A stretch of 58,459 bases of DNA from Clostridia bacterium (GCA_017631635.1 JAGBSX010000034.1:1-58459); one strand, 5' to 3'; positions 17,869 to 26,926 are shown, numbered from the stretch's first letter. The notes: generated by a model from the sequence alone, not told the origin. Translations and numbers: made by a program.

Positions 17869-19284
17869 CTATGCTTGCTCCACGGTGAGACCTCTGTCGA
17901 TTAGAGACTGCCTATTCTCTTCACAAGTCCTGATTATCTTAGGTCTAGCGACAAATATTAGATAAACTAGTAGAGCCATTATGGTGATTACCCAAGTGAT
18001 AGGGTAGGATAGGAGTACTCCACCTAGGGAGTGTAGAGTAGGGATAGGGAAGAATAATTCTATCCATACTATCCTTAGTCCTACTACGCCTATGACGTTG
18101 AATACTGCAGGGAAGATAGAGTATCCTGCGCCTCTGAGTATACCTGCGAAGGCGTCCATCACTCCACACAAGAAATAAGTAGAGCATATCACCGTCAATC
18201 TCTCTACACCTGCTTGTATCTGCACAGGGTCTGTGAGGTATAGTGATAGTAGAGGTTCTCTTAGGAGATACACTATCGTAGAGGTCACAGTACCTGCCAC
18301 AAATGAGCATAGAGGGAGGAGATAGTAGGATTTTTTCACTCTAGCATAATCTCCTACTCCTACGTTTTGGGAGACGTAGGTGAGACCTGTGTGCTGGAAG
18401 GATATCATCACGGTATACACGAAGCCGTCTATCGACATACCTGCAGTATTGCCGTTGACAACGCTAGCGCCCAAGGAGTTGATGGCAGATTGTATATATA
18501 TATTGGATATAGAGAATAGCGAAGATTGTATACCGTTGGGTACACCTATTAGGAGTATTTGCTTGGTGACGTCTGCGTGTAGGCGTACCTTGGGGATATA
18601 TAGTTTGATAGCGCTATTTTCTCTCATTAGGCATATGACTACGTAGGTGGCAGAGAATACTTGGGATAGCACGGTGGCTATGGCGACTCCGTCTACCGAC
18701 ATGCCTAACACTATCACGAAGAATAGATTGAGACATACGTTGATACAGCCTGCTATTAGCATTATCATCAAGGGGCGCTTGGTGTCGCCTATTGCCTTGA
18801 GACAGGCAGAGCCGAAGTTGAATATAGAATTAAATATAATACCTACTAGATACCACCTGACGTATACTAGAGATAGACCTATTATCTCGTCAGGAGTATT
18901 TATCAGCCGTAGTAGTGGTTCGCCGAGTAAGATACCTAGTATGCAGACGAGGACACCTAGCACTACGGATAGAGCCATAGAGGTATGTACCGACCTAGAC
19001 ACGTCGTCATCTTTCTTAGCGCCGACGTACCTAGCGATTACCACCGTAGCACCCATAGATATACCCAAGAATAGATTGACTAGTAGAGAGCATATAGCAG
19101 TACTGCTACCTATAGCCCCCACGGCGTTTGGCTCACTAGAAAAAGAGCCTACCACTATCATATCCACTGCATTAAATAGACATTGCAATACGTTGGTAAT
19201 GATGAGAGGTATGGCGAAAGTGATTATGCACCTGAGGGCATTGCCCTTAGTCATATCTATAGAATAATTCTTGGCAGTAGTCAT
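17869..19284 (-). CDS. MATE family efflux transporter
   Basis: The second MATE transporter of the window, 471 residues and about 12 membrane segments. The start (MTTAKNYSIDMTKGN) has GGAGGAG at the right distance. LRCIITFAIPLIITNVLQ and VDMIVVGSFSSEPNAVGAIG are typical MATE first-helix and loop segments. It stands as a single-gene unit on the minus strand. The substrate is unknown; it is probably a drug or metabolite antiporter. It is distinct from the one at 11032. Confidence 0.93.
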   Translation of the reverse strand: MTTAKNYSIDMTKGNALRCIITFAIPLIITNVLQCLFNAVDMIVVGSFSSEPNAVGAIGSSTAICSLLVNLFLGISMGATVVIARYVGAKKDDDVSRSVHTSMALSVVLGVLVCILGILLGEPLLRLINTPDEIIGLSLVYVRWYLVGIIFNSIFNFGSACLKAIGDTKRPLMIMLIAGCINVCLNLFFVIVLGMSVDGVAIATVLSQVFSATYVVICLMRENSAIKLYIPKVRLHADVTKQILLIGVPNGIQSSLFSISNIYIQSAINSLGASVVNGNTAGMSIDGFVYTVMISFQHTGLTYVSQNVGVGDYARVKKSYYLLPLCSFVAGTVTSTIVYLLREPLLSLYLTDPVQIQAGVERLTVICSTYFLCGVMDAFAGILRGAGYSIFPAVFNVIGVVGLRIVWIELFFPIPTLHSLGGVLLSYPITWVITIMALLVYLIFVARPKIIRTCEENRQSLIDRGLTVEQA

Positions 19285-19421
19285 ATCTACTCCTCCTCAA
19301 TTCAAGAGAGATTGTAAACCTCTATATATGCAAAGTCAAGCGAAATACATATATTTTTTTCGACATTTTTTAGATAAAAAGCAAGTGCGCAAATTTTTGA
19401 AAAAGAGGTATCAAAAATTGG

Positions 19422-19451
19422 TTGATTTGTCAATATTTAGTATGATATAAT
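19422..19451 (+). promoter_or_regulatory. Rubrerythrin promoter
   Basis: TTGATT (19422-19427), 18 bases, TATAAT (19446-19451), then AAGGAG before the ATG at 19478. Confidence 0.7.
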
Positions 19452-19477
19452 ATAAAAAAATCAAGGAGTGAGATATT

Positions 19478-20116
19478 ATGATTTATAAATGTAAAGTATG
19501 TGGCGTAGTATTTGAGAGTAGCGACGCAGAGCCTATATGTCCTGTGTGCAAGGCAAAGGGAGACAAACTAATCCCTATGAAGAACAAGTACGAGGGTACT
19601 AAGACTGAGCAAAACCTCCACGAGGCATTTGCCGGTGAGTCTCAGGCTCGCAACAAGTACACCTATTTCGCATCCAAGGCCAAGAAAGAGGGCTATGAGC
19701 AAATAGCCGCTATATTCCTCGAGACTGCCGACAACGAGAAGGAGCACGCCAAGTTGTGGTTCAAGGAACTAAATGGTATCGGTGGCACAGCCGACAACTT
19801 GCTCGCAGCAGCAGAGGGAGAGAACTACGAGTGGACTGATATGTACGATACCTTCGCCAAAGAGGCAGAGGCAGAGGGATTTGTGGAGTTGGCTCAGAAG
19901 TTTAGAATGGTAGCCGCCATCGAGAAGACTCACGAGGAGAGATATAGAGCACTACTCAACAACGTAGAGACCAAGCAAGTCTTTGAGAAGGCTGGCATCA
20001 CTATCTGGGCTTGTCGCAACTGTGGACATATCGCTATAGGAGTGAGCGCTCCAGAGAAATGTCCTACCTGTGACCACCCACAAGCATACTTTGAGATAAA
20101 GAAAGATAATTATTGA
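19478..20116 (+). CDS. Rubrerythrin with rubredoxin domains at both ends
   Basis: A non-haem iron peroxidase that detoxifies hydrogen peroxide in anaerobes. The protein has 212 residues. An N-terminal rubredoxin-like site (C5, C8, C21, C24) is followed by the four-helix diiron domain ([41 protein letters not shown] supply the Glu/His ligands) and a second rubredoxin site (C179, C182, C195, C198). Classical rubrerythrins have only the C-terminal one and reverse rubrerythrins only the N-terminal one. AAGGAG precedes the ATG. It is monocistronic, ending at a terminator. Confidence 0.95.
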   Translation: MIYKCKVCGVVFESSDAEPICPVCKAKGDKLIPMKNKYEGTKTEQNLHEAFAGESQARNKYTYFASKAKKEGYEQIAAIFLETADNEKEHAKLWFKELNGIGGTADNLLAAAEGENYEWTDMYDTFAKEAEAEGFVELAQKFRMVAAIEKTHEERYRALLNNVETKQVFEKAGITIWACRNCGHIAIGVSAPEKCPTCDHPQAYFEIKKDNY

Positions 20117-20132
20117 TAAATAAAAAAAATAG

Positions 20133-20167
20133 CGACCTACCATATATAGTGGTGGGTCGTTTTTTTT
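20133..20167 (+). terminator. Terminator after rubrerythrin
   Basis: A 10-base stem (CGACCTACCA / TGGTGGGTCG, one G-T pair) followed by eight T. Confidence 0.9.
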
Positions 20168-20335
20168 GGGCAAAAAAATATTAAAAAAATTTTTACCAAA
20201 TAATTAGGTTGCGCCACAAAAAGACTAGTATTTATGCAGGTAAAAATTGCAAAAAATATCGAAAAACACAGTAAAATAAGGCTTTTTTTATTGATTATTA
20301 TGCATAGAATCGTGATTTTTATGCAATAATGTGGA
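20168..20335. other. A/T-rich intergenic stretch, nothing recognised
   Basis: Between the rubrerythrin terminator and the NrdR boxes I see only A/T-rich sequence with T and A runs. No ORF with a ribosome site and no convincing hairpin was found. Confidence 0.5.
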
Positions 20336-20351
20336 TAACTATATCTAGTGC
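20336..20351 (+). promoter_or_regulatory. NrdR box 1
   Basis: TAACTATATCTAGTGC matches the NrdR consensus acaCwAtATaTwGtgt at the core positions. It lies exactly 32 bases (three helical turns) before box 2. Confidence 0.75.
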
Positions 20352-20358
20352 AAAATGG

Positions 20359-20386
20359 TTGACAACGACACAATATATAGTATATT
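20359..20386 (+). promoter_or_regulatory. nrdDG promoter
   Basis: TTGACA (20359-20364), 16 bases, TATATT (20381-20386). NrdR box 2 fills the spacer and reaches into the -10. Confidence 0.7.
20368..20383 (+). promoter_or_regulatory. NrdR box 2
   Basis: ACACAATATATAGTAT is a near-perfect match to the NrdR consensus and overlaps the promoter, as expected for repression of ribonucleotide reductase genes. Confidence 0.88.
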
Positions 20387-20447
20387 ATAGTAAGGCAACC
20401 ACAAAAGAATAGAAAGGCAAGAGTGTGATGCCTTTAAGGAGGAGATT

Positions 20448-22622
20448 ATGAAAATCATCAAGCGTAATGGAGCAGAGGTAGAGTTTGACATTGAGAAAAT
20501 CATAGGCGCTATCGAAGCCGCCAACAACGAAGTAGTGGAGAGTGATAGACTCACCGAAGAGCAAATCAAAGTAATTGCTCACACAGTAGAGTATATTTGC
20601 TCCAAGCGTACTAGAGCACTAGGGGTGGAGGAGATACAGGACCTAGTAGAGAACGAACTCATGAAATTCGGCGCTCACAATCTCGCGCGCACCTACATTA
20701 CTTATAGATACAAGCGTCAACTCGCTCGTCAATCAAATACTACCGACGAGTGCATATTGTCTTTGATTGAGTGCAACAACGAAGAGGTCAAGCAGGAGAA
20801 TAGCAACAAGAATCCTACCGTCAACTCTGTCCAACGTGATTATATGGCAGGAGAGGTCAGCAAGGATATCACCAAGCGTATACTGCTAGCGCCTGACGTA
20901 GTACGCGCTCACGAGGAGGGTGTCATACACTTCCACGACGCAGACTACTATGCCCAACATATGCACAACTGCGACCTAGTCAACCTAGAGGATATGCTCC
21001 AAAACGGTACTGTTATCTCTGATACTATGATAGAGAAACCACACAGTTTTTCTACTGCTTGCAATATCGCTACTCAGATAATAGCCCAAGTAGCATCATC
21101 TCAATACGGTGGTCAGAGTATATCTCTCACTCATCTAGCGCCATTTGTCCAAATCTCTAGAGAGAAGATAACTCTAGAGGTCAAGGCTGAGATGGAGGAC
21201 ATAGGAGTCACCCTCACCGACGAGAAGATATCCTCTATCGTCGAAAAGAGAGTGCGTGACGAGATACGCAAGGGTATACAGACTATCCAATACCAAGTAG
21301 TCACACTAATGACTACCAACGGTCAAGCACCTTTCATCACGGTATTTATGTATCTAGGAGAGGCGAAGAACGAGAGAGAAAAGCAAGACCTAGCGATAAT
21401 GATAGAGGAGACCTTGCGCCAACGTATCGAGGGCGTCAAGAACGAGAAGGGTGTATATATCACCCCTGCTTTCCCAAAACTCATATACGTACTAGAGGAG
21501 CAAAATATACACGAGGACAGTCCATACTATTACCTCACCAGACTAGCAGGAGAGTGTACTGCCAAGCGTATGGTGCCTGACTACATCTCCGAGAAGATAA
21601 TGAAAAATCTCAAGGTAGACAAAAATGGCGACGGACATTGTTATACTTGTATGGGATGCAGGTCTTTCCTCACTCCATACGTGGATGAAAATGGCAAAGC
21701 CAAGTATTACGGCAGATTTAATCAAGGCGTAGTCACCGTCAACCTAGTAGATATAGCATTGTCTAGTTACAAAAATGAAGAGGAGTTTTGGAAGATATTT
21801 GACGAGCGTATGAAGTTGTGTCATAGAGCGCTCCAAGCACGTCACGAGAGACTCACCGGTACTATGTCTGATGCAGCCCCTATACTATGGCAACACGGTG
21901 CTTTGGCTAGACTACAAAAGGGCGAGACTATCGACAAACTACTCCACGGTGGATATTCTACCATATCCCTAGGATATGCAGGTCTATGGGAGACCGTATA
22001 CTATATGACTGGCAAGAAACTCACAGAAGAAGAGGGCAAGGAGTATGGTCTCAAGATAATGCGCAAACTAAATGAGTACACAGCCAAGTGGAAACAAGAG
22101 GAGAATATAGATTATTCTCTATACGGCACTCCACTAGAGAGTACTACCTACAAGTTCGCCAAGAGTCTCCAAAAGAGATTTGGTATCATCAAGGGAGTGA
22201 CTGATCGCAACTACATCACCAATAGTTATCACATACACGTGACCGAAGAGATAGATGCGTTTGACAAACTCAAACTAGAGTCCGAATTCCAACAATTATC
22301 CCCTGGTGGCGCTATCAGTTACGTCGAAGTACCAAATATGCAACACAACCTAGATGCAGTCATGTCTGTCATCAAGTTTATCTACGACAATATAATGTAC
22401 GCCGAACTAAATACCAAGAGTGACTTTTGTCAAGTGTGTGGATACGACGGTGAGATACAGATAGTAGAGGACGATGGCAAACTCGTATGGGAGTGTCCTA
22501 ATTGCCAAAATCGTGACCAAGACAAACTCAACGTAGCACGCCGTACTTGTGGATATATAGGCACTCAATTTTGGAATCAAGGTCGTACCCAAGAAATCAA
22601 AGAGAGAGTATTGCACCTATAA
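20448..22622 (+). CDS. nrdD: Anaerobic ribonucleoside-triphosphate reductase
   Basis: A glycyl-radical enzyme making deoxynucleotides without oxygen, 724 residues. An N-terminal ATP-cone (about 1-95) provides allosteric control. The C terminus has the zinc site (CQVCGYDGE ... CPNCQNRDQ) and the glycyl-radical motif RRTCGYIG with G702. TAAGGAGGAG precedes the ATG. nrdG, its activase, overlaps the stop codon by one base. Tandem NrdR boxes upstream show control by NrdR, whose gene is not in this window. Confidence 0.98.
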   Translation: MKIIKRNGAEVEFDIEKIIGAIEAANNEVVESDRLTEEQIKVIAHTVEYICSKRTRALGVEEIQDLVENELMKFGAHNLARTYITYRYKRQLARQSNTTDECILSLIECNNEEVKQENSNKNPTVNSVQRDYMAGEVSKDITKRILLAPDVVRAHEEGVIHFHDADYYAQHMHNCDLVNLEDMLQNGTVISDTMIEKPHSFSTACNIATQIIAQVASSQYGGQSISLTHLAPFVQISREKITLEVKAEMEDIGVTLTDEKISSIVEKRVRDEIRKGIQTIQYQVVTLMTTNGQAPFITVFMYLGEAKNEREKQDLAIMIEETLRQRIEGVKNEKGVYITPAFPKLIYVLEEQNIHEDSPYYYLTRLAGECTAKRMVPDYISEKIMKNLKVDKNGDGHCYTCMGCRSFLTPYVDENGKAKYYGRFNQGVVTVNLVDIALSSYKNEEEFWKIFDERMKLCHRALQARHERLTGTMSDAAPILWQHGALARLQKGETIDKLLHGGYSTISLGYAGLWETVYYMTGKKLTEEEGKEYGLKIMRKLNEYTAKWKQEENIDYSLYGTPLESTTYKFAKSLQKRFGIIKGVTDRNYITNSYHIHVTEEIDAFDKLKLESEFQQLSPGGAISYVEVPNMQHNLDAVMSVIKFIYDNIMYAELNTKSDFCQVCGYDGEIQIVEDDGKLVWECPNCQNRDQDKLNVARRTCGYIGTQFWNQGRTQEIKERVLHL

Positions 22623-23152
22623 TGAAATACGCAGTTATTAAGAAGAACGATATAGCCAATGGTACGGGAGTGAGAGTGTCGCTATTTGTGTCAGGCTGTT
22701 CGCACAGGTGTGCAGGGTGCTTCAATAGTGAGGCGTGGGACTACGATTATGGTCAGCCTTTTACCCAGAGTGTAATAGACGAGATACTATCTGCTTGCGC
22801 TCCTGACTATGTGAGAGGACTATCACTACTAGGTGGAGAGCCACTAGACCCACTCAACCAAGAGGGTGTATGTACTTTACTTAGACAGTTCAAGGAGGCT
22901 TATCCTACCAAGGACGTATGGTGCTACACAGGATACGTCTACGATCCAGACCTAATGATAGGTGGCAGAGCGTATGGTATACACACCTACGAGATACTGT
23001 CATCTGTAGACGTGCTAGTAGACGGTCCGTTCGTAGACAAACTCAGGAGTCTCAAACTCAAGTTTAGAGGTTCGTCAAATCAACGCATTATAGATATGCC
23101 CTCTACTCTCAAACAAAATAGAGTGATACTACTCGACGAGAACAAATATTGA
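22622..23152 (+). CDS. nrdG: Anaerobic ribonucleotide reductase activating protein (radical SAM)
   Basis: Generates the glycyl radical on NrdD using S-adenosylmethionine and a 4Fe-4S cluster. It has 176 residues. The cluster motif CX3CX2C is C26, C30, C33 (GCSHRCAGC), and SLLGGEPL is the SAM-binding glycine motif. The ATG shares one base with the nrdD stop (TAATG), so translation is coupled. An in-frame ATG at 22547 lies inside nrdD and is rejected. Confidence 0.97.
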   Translation: MKYAVIKKNDIANGTGVRVSLFVSGCSHRCAGCFNSEAWDYDYGQPFTQSVIDEILSACAPDYVRGLSLLGGEPLDPLNQEGVCTLLRQFKEAYPTKDVWCYTGYVYDPDLMIGGRAYGIHTYEILSSVDVLVDGPFVDKLRSLKLKFRGSSNQRIIDMPSTLKQNRVILLDENKY

Positions 23153-23157
23153 TATTA

Positions 23158-23194
23158 CCTCGCTTGTCTACTGAGACAAGCGAGGTTTTCTTAT
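23158..23194 (+). terminator. Terminator after nrdG
   Basis: A 12-base stem (CCTCGCTTGTCT / AGACAAGCGAGG) with loop ACTG and TTTTC after it. Confidence 0.9.
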
Positions 23195-23251
23195 GACTAC
23201 GTAGCAGTACGAATAACTAGATAGTCAAATAATTAAAATAGCAAATTAGAG

Positions 23252-23280
23252 TTGAAAATATAGCAAATTGATGATATAAT
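23252..23280 (+). promoter_or_regulatory. Promoter of the LRAT-like gene
   Basis: TTGAAA (23252-23257), 17 bases, TATAAT (23275-23280). The leader is only about ten bases and carries GGAG before the ATG at 23298. Confidence 0.75.
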
Positions 23281-23297
23281 GACTATGGAGATATTTT

Positions 23298-23879
23298 ATG
23301 ATAAGATGGATATCGAAAAAACCTCGCTACGGCGACCATATCAGAGTGTCTAGAGGGTATTATTATCATCACGGCATATATTTCTTTCCGTGGAGAGTGA
23401 TACATTTTTCGGCGTACAACGTAGACGGTGAAGAGGGAGAGACTAGCGCCCAGCGTGCCTGTATCATCAAGACCACCTTCAAGGACTTTCATAGAGGAGA
23501 CCGAGTAGAGGTGAGAGTGCTTAGTGATGAGGAGAAGAAGAGCAAGCGCAAGTGGTGGCAGGTAGCCAGGATAGCCAAAGGTGAGGTAGGCAAGCGAAGA
23601 GGTACTTACAATATCATCAAGAACAATTGCGAACACTTTGTCAACGAGGTGCTATTTGGAGTGAGATATAGCGAACAATCTGCTCACCCTATTCGCCACG
23701 TGCTACAACTAGGAGACCAACGTCGTCTCAACAAAGAGCACGAAGAGGAGAAGCAGAGGCAAAAGAAAAAGAGAAAATGGTGGCAAATCATATTGCCAAA
23801 GAGAGAGAAGGTCGCAGAAGATAAGACTCCTGCCCCCAAGACTAAAAATAAGAAAAAATCAGGCAAAAAGTCTACATAA
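23298..23879 (+). CDS. LRAT-like (NlpC/P60 superfamily) protein with basic tail
   Basis: A 193-residue protein. Residues 10-125 fit the LRAT/H-REV107 type of circularly permuted papain-like domain: GDHIRVSRGYYYHHGIY carries H24, a second His lies 12 residues on at H36, and the catalytic Cys is C111 in NNCEHFVNE. Such domains act as acyltransferases, phospholipases or thiol hydrolases. Residues 140-193 are a strongly basic Lys/Arg-rich tail with no signal peptide or membrane helix, suggesting binding to acidic membranes or nucleic acid. It is monocistronic with its own promoter. Function in bacteria is not established. Confidence 0.8.
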   Translation: MIRWISKKPRYGDHIRVSRGYYYHHGIYFFPWRVIHFSAYNVDGEEGETSAQRACIIKTTFKDFHRGDRVEVRVLSDEEKKSKRKWWQVARIAKGEVGKRRGTYNIIKNNCEHFVNEVLFGVRYSEQSAHPIRHVLQLGDQRRLNKEHEEEKQRQKKKRKWWQIILPKREKVAEDKTPAPKTKNKKKSGKKST

Positions 23880-23902
23880 ATACAAAAATACTCCCTTTTT
23901 GG

Positions 23903-23931
23903 TTGATAAATCGGCAAATATATGATATATT
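23903..23931 (+). promoter_or_regulatory. Hydrogenase gene promoter
   Basis: TTGATA (23903-23908), 17 bases, TATATT (23926-23931), then AGGTGA before the ATG at 23962. Confidence 0.7.
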
Positions 23932-23961
23932 TGCTATCGATTAGACGATATAGGTGATATT

Positions 23962-25395
23962 ATGCAAAAAATGAGAAAATTCGATACCAAGATACAGCAT
24001 CTCAAGTACAAAGTTTTGAGAGAAATAGCCAAAGAGGCTTGGGAGGGGACTCTCACAGAGAAAGTGATAGAGATACCCAAGCGTATCATCCCAGGCAAAG
24101 TGCCTACCCTACGCTGTTGCGTATACAAGGAGAGGGCTGTGGTCGGCGAGAGAATGCGTATGGCTATGGGTGGAGATAAGCAAAACCCCAACGTCATAGA
24201 GGTCATAGATATCGCTTGCGACGAGTGTCCAGTAGGAGGACACGAGGTCTCCAATGCTTGTCGTGGCTGTATGATGCACCGTTGCGAAGACGTGTGCAAA
24301 AAGGGTGCTATATACTTTGACAATCACCACATAGCGCACATAGACAAGTCCAAGTGCGTAGAGTGTGGACTATGCGCCAAGGTGTGTCCTTACGGCGCTA
24401 TCATCAATCGCAAACGCCCTTGCCAAAATGCTTGCAAAGTCAAGGCTATATCCGTCTCCGAGGATAAGACTGCGCTCATAGACAACAAGAAGTGTATCTC
24501 TTGTGGCGCTTGCGTATACAACTGTCCTTTTGGTGCGATAGTAGACAAGTCTTATATCCTAGAGGTGATAGATATCCTCAAGGGTAGCGAGAATAATACC
24601 AAGTACAAAGTGTACGCAGTAGTAGCGCCATCTATCGCTAGTCAATTTACTTACGCCACCTTGGGACAAGTGATGAGTGGACTCAAACAACTAGGATTTT
24701 ATTCGATAGCAGAGGCAGCCCTAGGCGCAGACATAGTGGCAGTAGAAGAGGCTAGAGAATTTGCCAAGAAAGAATTCCTCATTAGTTCGTGCTGTCCTGC
24801 ATTTGTGGACTTCGTAGAGAAGAATTTCCCTGCTATGAGAGAGTACGTATCTACATCTATATCTCCTATGGGCGCTATATCTCGCCGTATCAAAGAGGCT
24901 GACCCTACTAGCAAAGTGATATTTATAGGACCTTGCACAGCCAAGAAAGCCGAGGCGAAAAAATCCACCGTATCTACTTACGTAGACCAAGTATTGACTT
25001 TCGAAGAATTGCAAGCCCTCTACGATAGTAGAGATATAGATATATCCACCCTAGAGGAGACTACCCTCGAGGGAGCATCAGGGTATGGTCGTACGTTCGC
25101 TAGATGTGGAGGACTAGGAGAGGCTATAGCCGAGGGACTCAAGGAGCAGGGTATAGACATACCACTCAAGGCTATCAGTTGCAACGGCATAGAAGAGTGC
25201 CGTCTCACACTCCTCAAGAAGAGCAAAAACCTCATAGACGTCAACTTCATAGAGGGTATGGCGTGCGTAGGTGGTTGTATAGGTGGAGCAGGTTGCCTCA
25301 CTCATAGCGACAAAAATGCTCAACGTATCCAAGACTATAGTCGTCAAGCAGGAGACAAGACTATCCAAGATGCAGTAGACGGTATAGATTTGTAA
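23962..25395 (+). CDS. [FeFe] hydrogenase, monomeric, probable group B
   Basis: A cytoplasmic enzyme of hydrogen metabolism, 477 residues. Two 4Fe-4S ferredoxin clusters (CVECGLCAKVCPYG and CISCGACVYNCPFG) precede the H-cluster domain. Its three signatures are L1 SSCCPAF (C277, C278), L2 GPCTAKKAE (C325) and L3 EGMACVGGC (C435, C439). L1 has Ser instead of Thr and L2 PCTAKK, as in group B rather than group A enzymes. The N-terminal region has extra cysteines (CDECPVGG..CRGCMMHRCEDVC). No hydE/F/G maturation genes are in the window. The electron partner is probably ferredoxin. Confidence 0.92.
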   Translation: MQKMRKFDTKIQHLKYKVLREIAKEAWEGTLTEKVIEIPKRIIPGKVPTLRCCVYKERAVVGERMRMAMGGDKQNPNVIEVIDIACDECPVGGHEVSNACRGCMMHRCEDVCKKGAIYFDNHHIAHIDKSKCVECGLCAKVCPYGAIINRKRPCQNACKVKAISVSEDKTALIDNKKCISCGACVYNCPFGAIVDKSYILEVIDILKGSENNTKYKVYAVVAPSIASQFTYATLGQVMSGLKQLGFYSIAEAALGADIVAVEEAREFAKKEFLISSCCPAFVDFVEKNFPAMREYVSTSISPMGAISRRIKEADPTSKVIFIGPCTAKKAEAKKSTVSTYVDQVLTFEELQALYDSRDIDISTLEETTLEGASGYGRTFARCGGLGEAIAEGLKEQGIDIPLKAISCNGIEECRLTLLKKSKNLIDVNFIEGMACVGGCIGGAGCLTHSDKNAQRIQDYSRQAGDKTIQDAVDGIDL

Positions 25396-25398
25396 TAG

Positions 25399-25427
25399 TT
25401 ATCAAAATGTAGCACCTCTCATATCAT
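25399..25427 (+). promoter_or_regulatory. Possible promoter of the M1 peptidase gene, inside the terminator
   Basis: TTATCA (25399-25404), 17 bases, TATCAT (25422-25427). The -10 lies in the loop side of the hydrogenase terminator hairpin. It is a modest match. Confidence 0.4.
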
Positions 25428-25444
25428 AGTGAGAGGTGTTTTTT
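25413..25444 (+). terminator. Terminator after hydrogenase, abutting next start codon
   Basis: The CACCTCTC / GAGAGGTG stem is followed by six T, then G and the ATG of the next gene. The 3' arm (AGGTG) is also the only ribosome-site candidate for that gene. Confidence 0.85.
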
Positions 25445-25445
25445 G

Positions 25446-26888
25446 ATGAAAAAATGCGTATTGATTTTGATTATCACGGCTATGGCGAGTGGTGTGCTAT
25501 CTGCTTGCACCGAAGATAGTAGCGTGGCTATCCCTAGATACGATATAGAGGTAGATTATCTAGGCGACACTCTAGAGATAGAGGAGCATATATATTATCA
25601 ACACGGAGGAGATACTACCTCGCAGTTGGCGATTATGTTATACCCAAGCGCCTACCAGAGTGTAGACACGGTGGGTGGGGAGAATAACACCGATTACTTT
25701 GAAAAAGGTAGTGTGGAGCTAAAGAGTGTGTGTATCGACGGCGTGCAGAGTGAGTACTCTATAGGGGGATATCTAGACACTTGTCTCACGGCCAACCTCT
25801 CCCAACCCCTCTCGTATATGAGTGAGATAGAGGTGGATATATGCTATACTATATGCTTGCCACATTGTGATGCTAGGCTAGGTATCACTAGCGACGGTGT
25901 GGTGAATTTGTCCAACTTTTATGCAGTCATACCCTCTCTGCGTGATGGAGTATGGTCTATAGACGACTACGTATATATAGGTGATCCATACGTGAGTGAC
26001 CTTAAGGATATAGACTTGTCTATCACTATACCTAGTGGCTACACCCTAGCGCACGGAGGAGGCAAGGTGGAGAGAGTGGATAGCGAAGAGAGTAGCACCT
26101 ATACTCTAGAGTATAGCCAAGTGAGAGACGTGGCTGTGTGTATATCCGACAAATATCAATTTAGCAAGATGGATATAGATGGAGTGGAGATTACCTATTA
26201 TTACTATCAAGATACGGATTATCTCAATACTCTCTACGTCGCTAGAGATAGTCTACGATATTTTGTCGAGACTTTTGGCGAATACCCCTACGACACCTAC
26301 TCCGTAGCAGAGACGTCTCTAATGGCTGGGGGGATGGAGTATAGTGGATTTAGCCTAATCAACTCCAAGTTAAAAAAAGAAGATAGAGAGTATACCGTAG
26401 TGCACGAGACTGCTCATCAATGGTGGTACAATATAGTAGGCACGGACAACGTGCGAGAGCCTTGGATAGACGAGGGGCTAGCAGAATATTCGACGATATT
26501 GTACCTAGGTGAGATATATGGCGAAGAGTGGGTGCGAGAGCAGGTGTATAGCACGGAGAACGCCTATATGCTATACGTTGACCTAAAGGACAAAGTATTT
26601 GACGACAAGGTCAATAGTATCACTAGGAGTATATACGAGTACAATGGTACTTTGGACTACACCTATCTAGTGTATCTCAAGAGTATGCTAATGCACTCCA
26701 ATTTACACGAATTGCTAGGGGAGAAGTATCTAGTTTCTTTGCGTACGCTAGTTCGTGACAACTATATGTCCCAGATTGACAAAGATATACTTATCAATAC
26801 CTTTGCCAAGGTAAATAATAGAAAAATGGATATATTTTTCGACGCTTGGCTAGAGGGTAAAGTGTACGTGTTGCCCATGGCTAGTTGA
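25446..26888 (+). CDS. M1-family zinc metallopeptidase, lipoprotein
   Basis: A surface-anchored aminopeptidase-like enzyme, 480 residues. The signal peptide (KKCVLILIITAMASGVLSAC) ends in a lipobox cysteine. A beta-rich N-terminal domain occupies about 30-240. The gluzincin zinc site is H320-E-T-A-H324 with the third ligand E343 in WIDEGLAEYS. GGMEYSGF matches the substrate-recognition GxMEN block, with Ser in place of the usual Asn after Tyr. The ATG lies directly after the previous gene's terminator; the terminator's 3' arm (AGGTG) is at the right distance to serve as ribosome site. An alternative TTG start one codon earlier is unlikely. Confidence 0.9.
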   Translation: MKKCVLILIITAMASGVLSACTEDSSVAIPRYDIEVDYLGDTLEIEEHIYYQHGGDTTSQLAIMLYPSAYQSVDTVGGENNTDYFEKGSVELKSVCIDGVQSEYSIGGYLDTCLTANLSQPLSYMSEIEVDICYTICLPHCDARLGITSDGVVNLSNFYAVIPSLRDGVWSIDDYVYIGDPYVSDLKDIDLSITIPSGYTLAHGGGKVERVDSEESSTYTLEYSQVRDVAVCISDKYQFSKMDIDGVEITYYYYQDTDYLNTLYVARDSLRYFVETFGEYPYDTYSVAETSLMAGGMEYSGFSLINSKLKKEDREYTVVHETAHQWWYNIVGTDNVREPWIDEGLAEYSTILYLGEIYGEEWVREQVYSTENAYMLYVDLKDKVFDDKVNSITRSIYEYNGTLDYTYLVYLKSMLMHSNLHELLGEKYLVSLRTLVRDNYMSQIDKDILINTFAKVNNRKMDIFFDAWLEGKVYVLPMAS

Positions 26889-26926
26889 GGGAATTTGGCT
26901 AAATTGGTGCTAAAATTAAAAAAACC

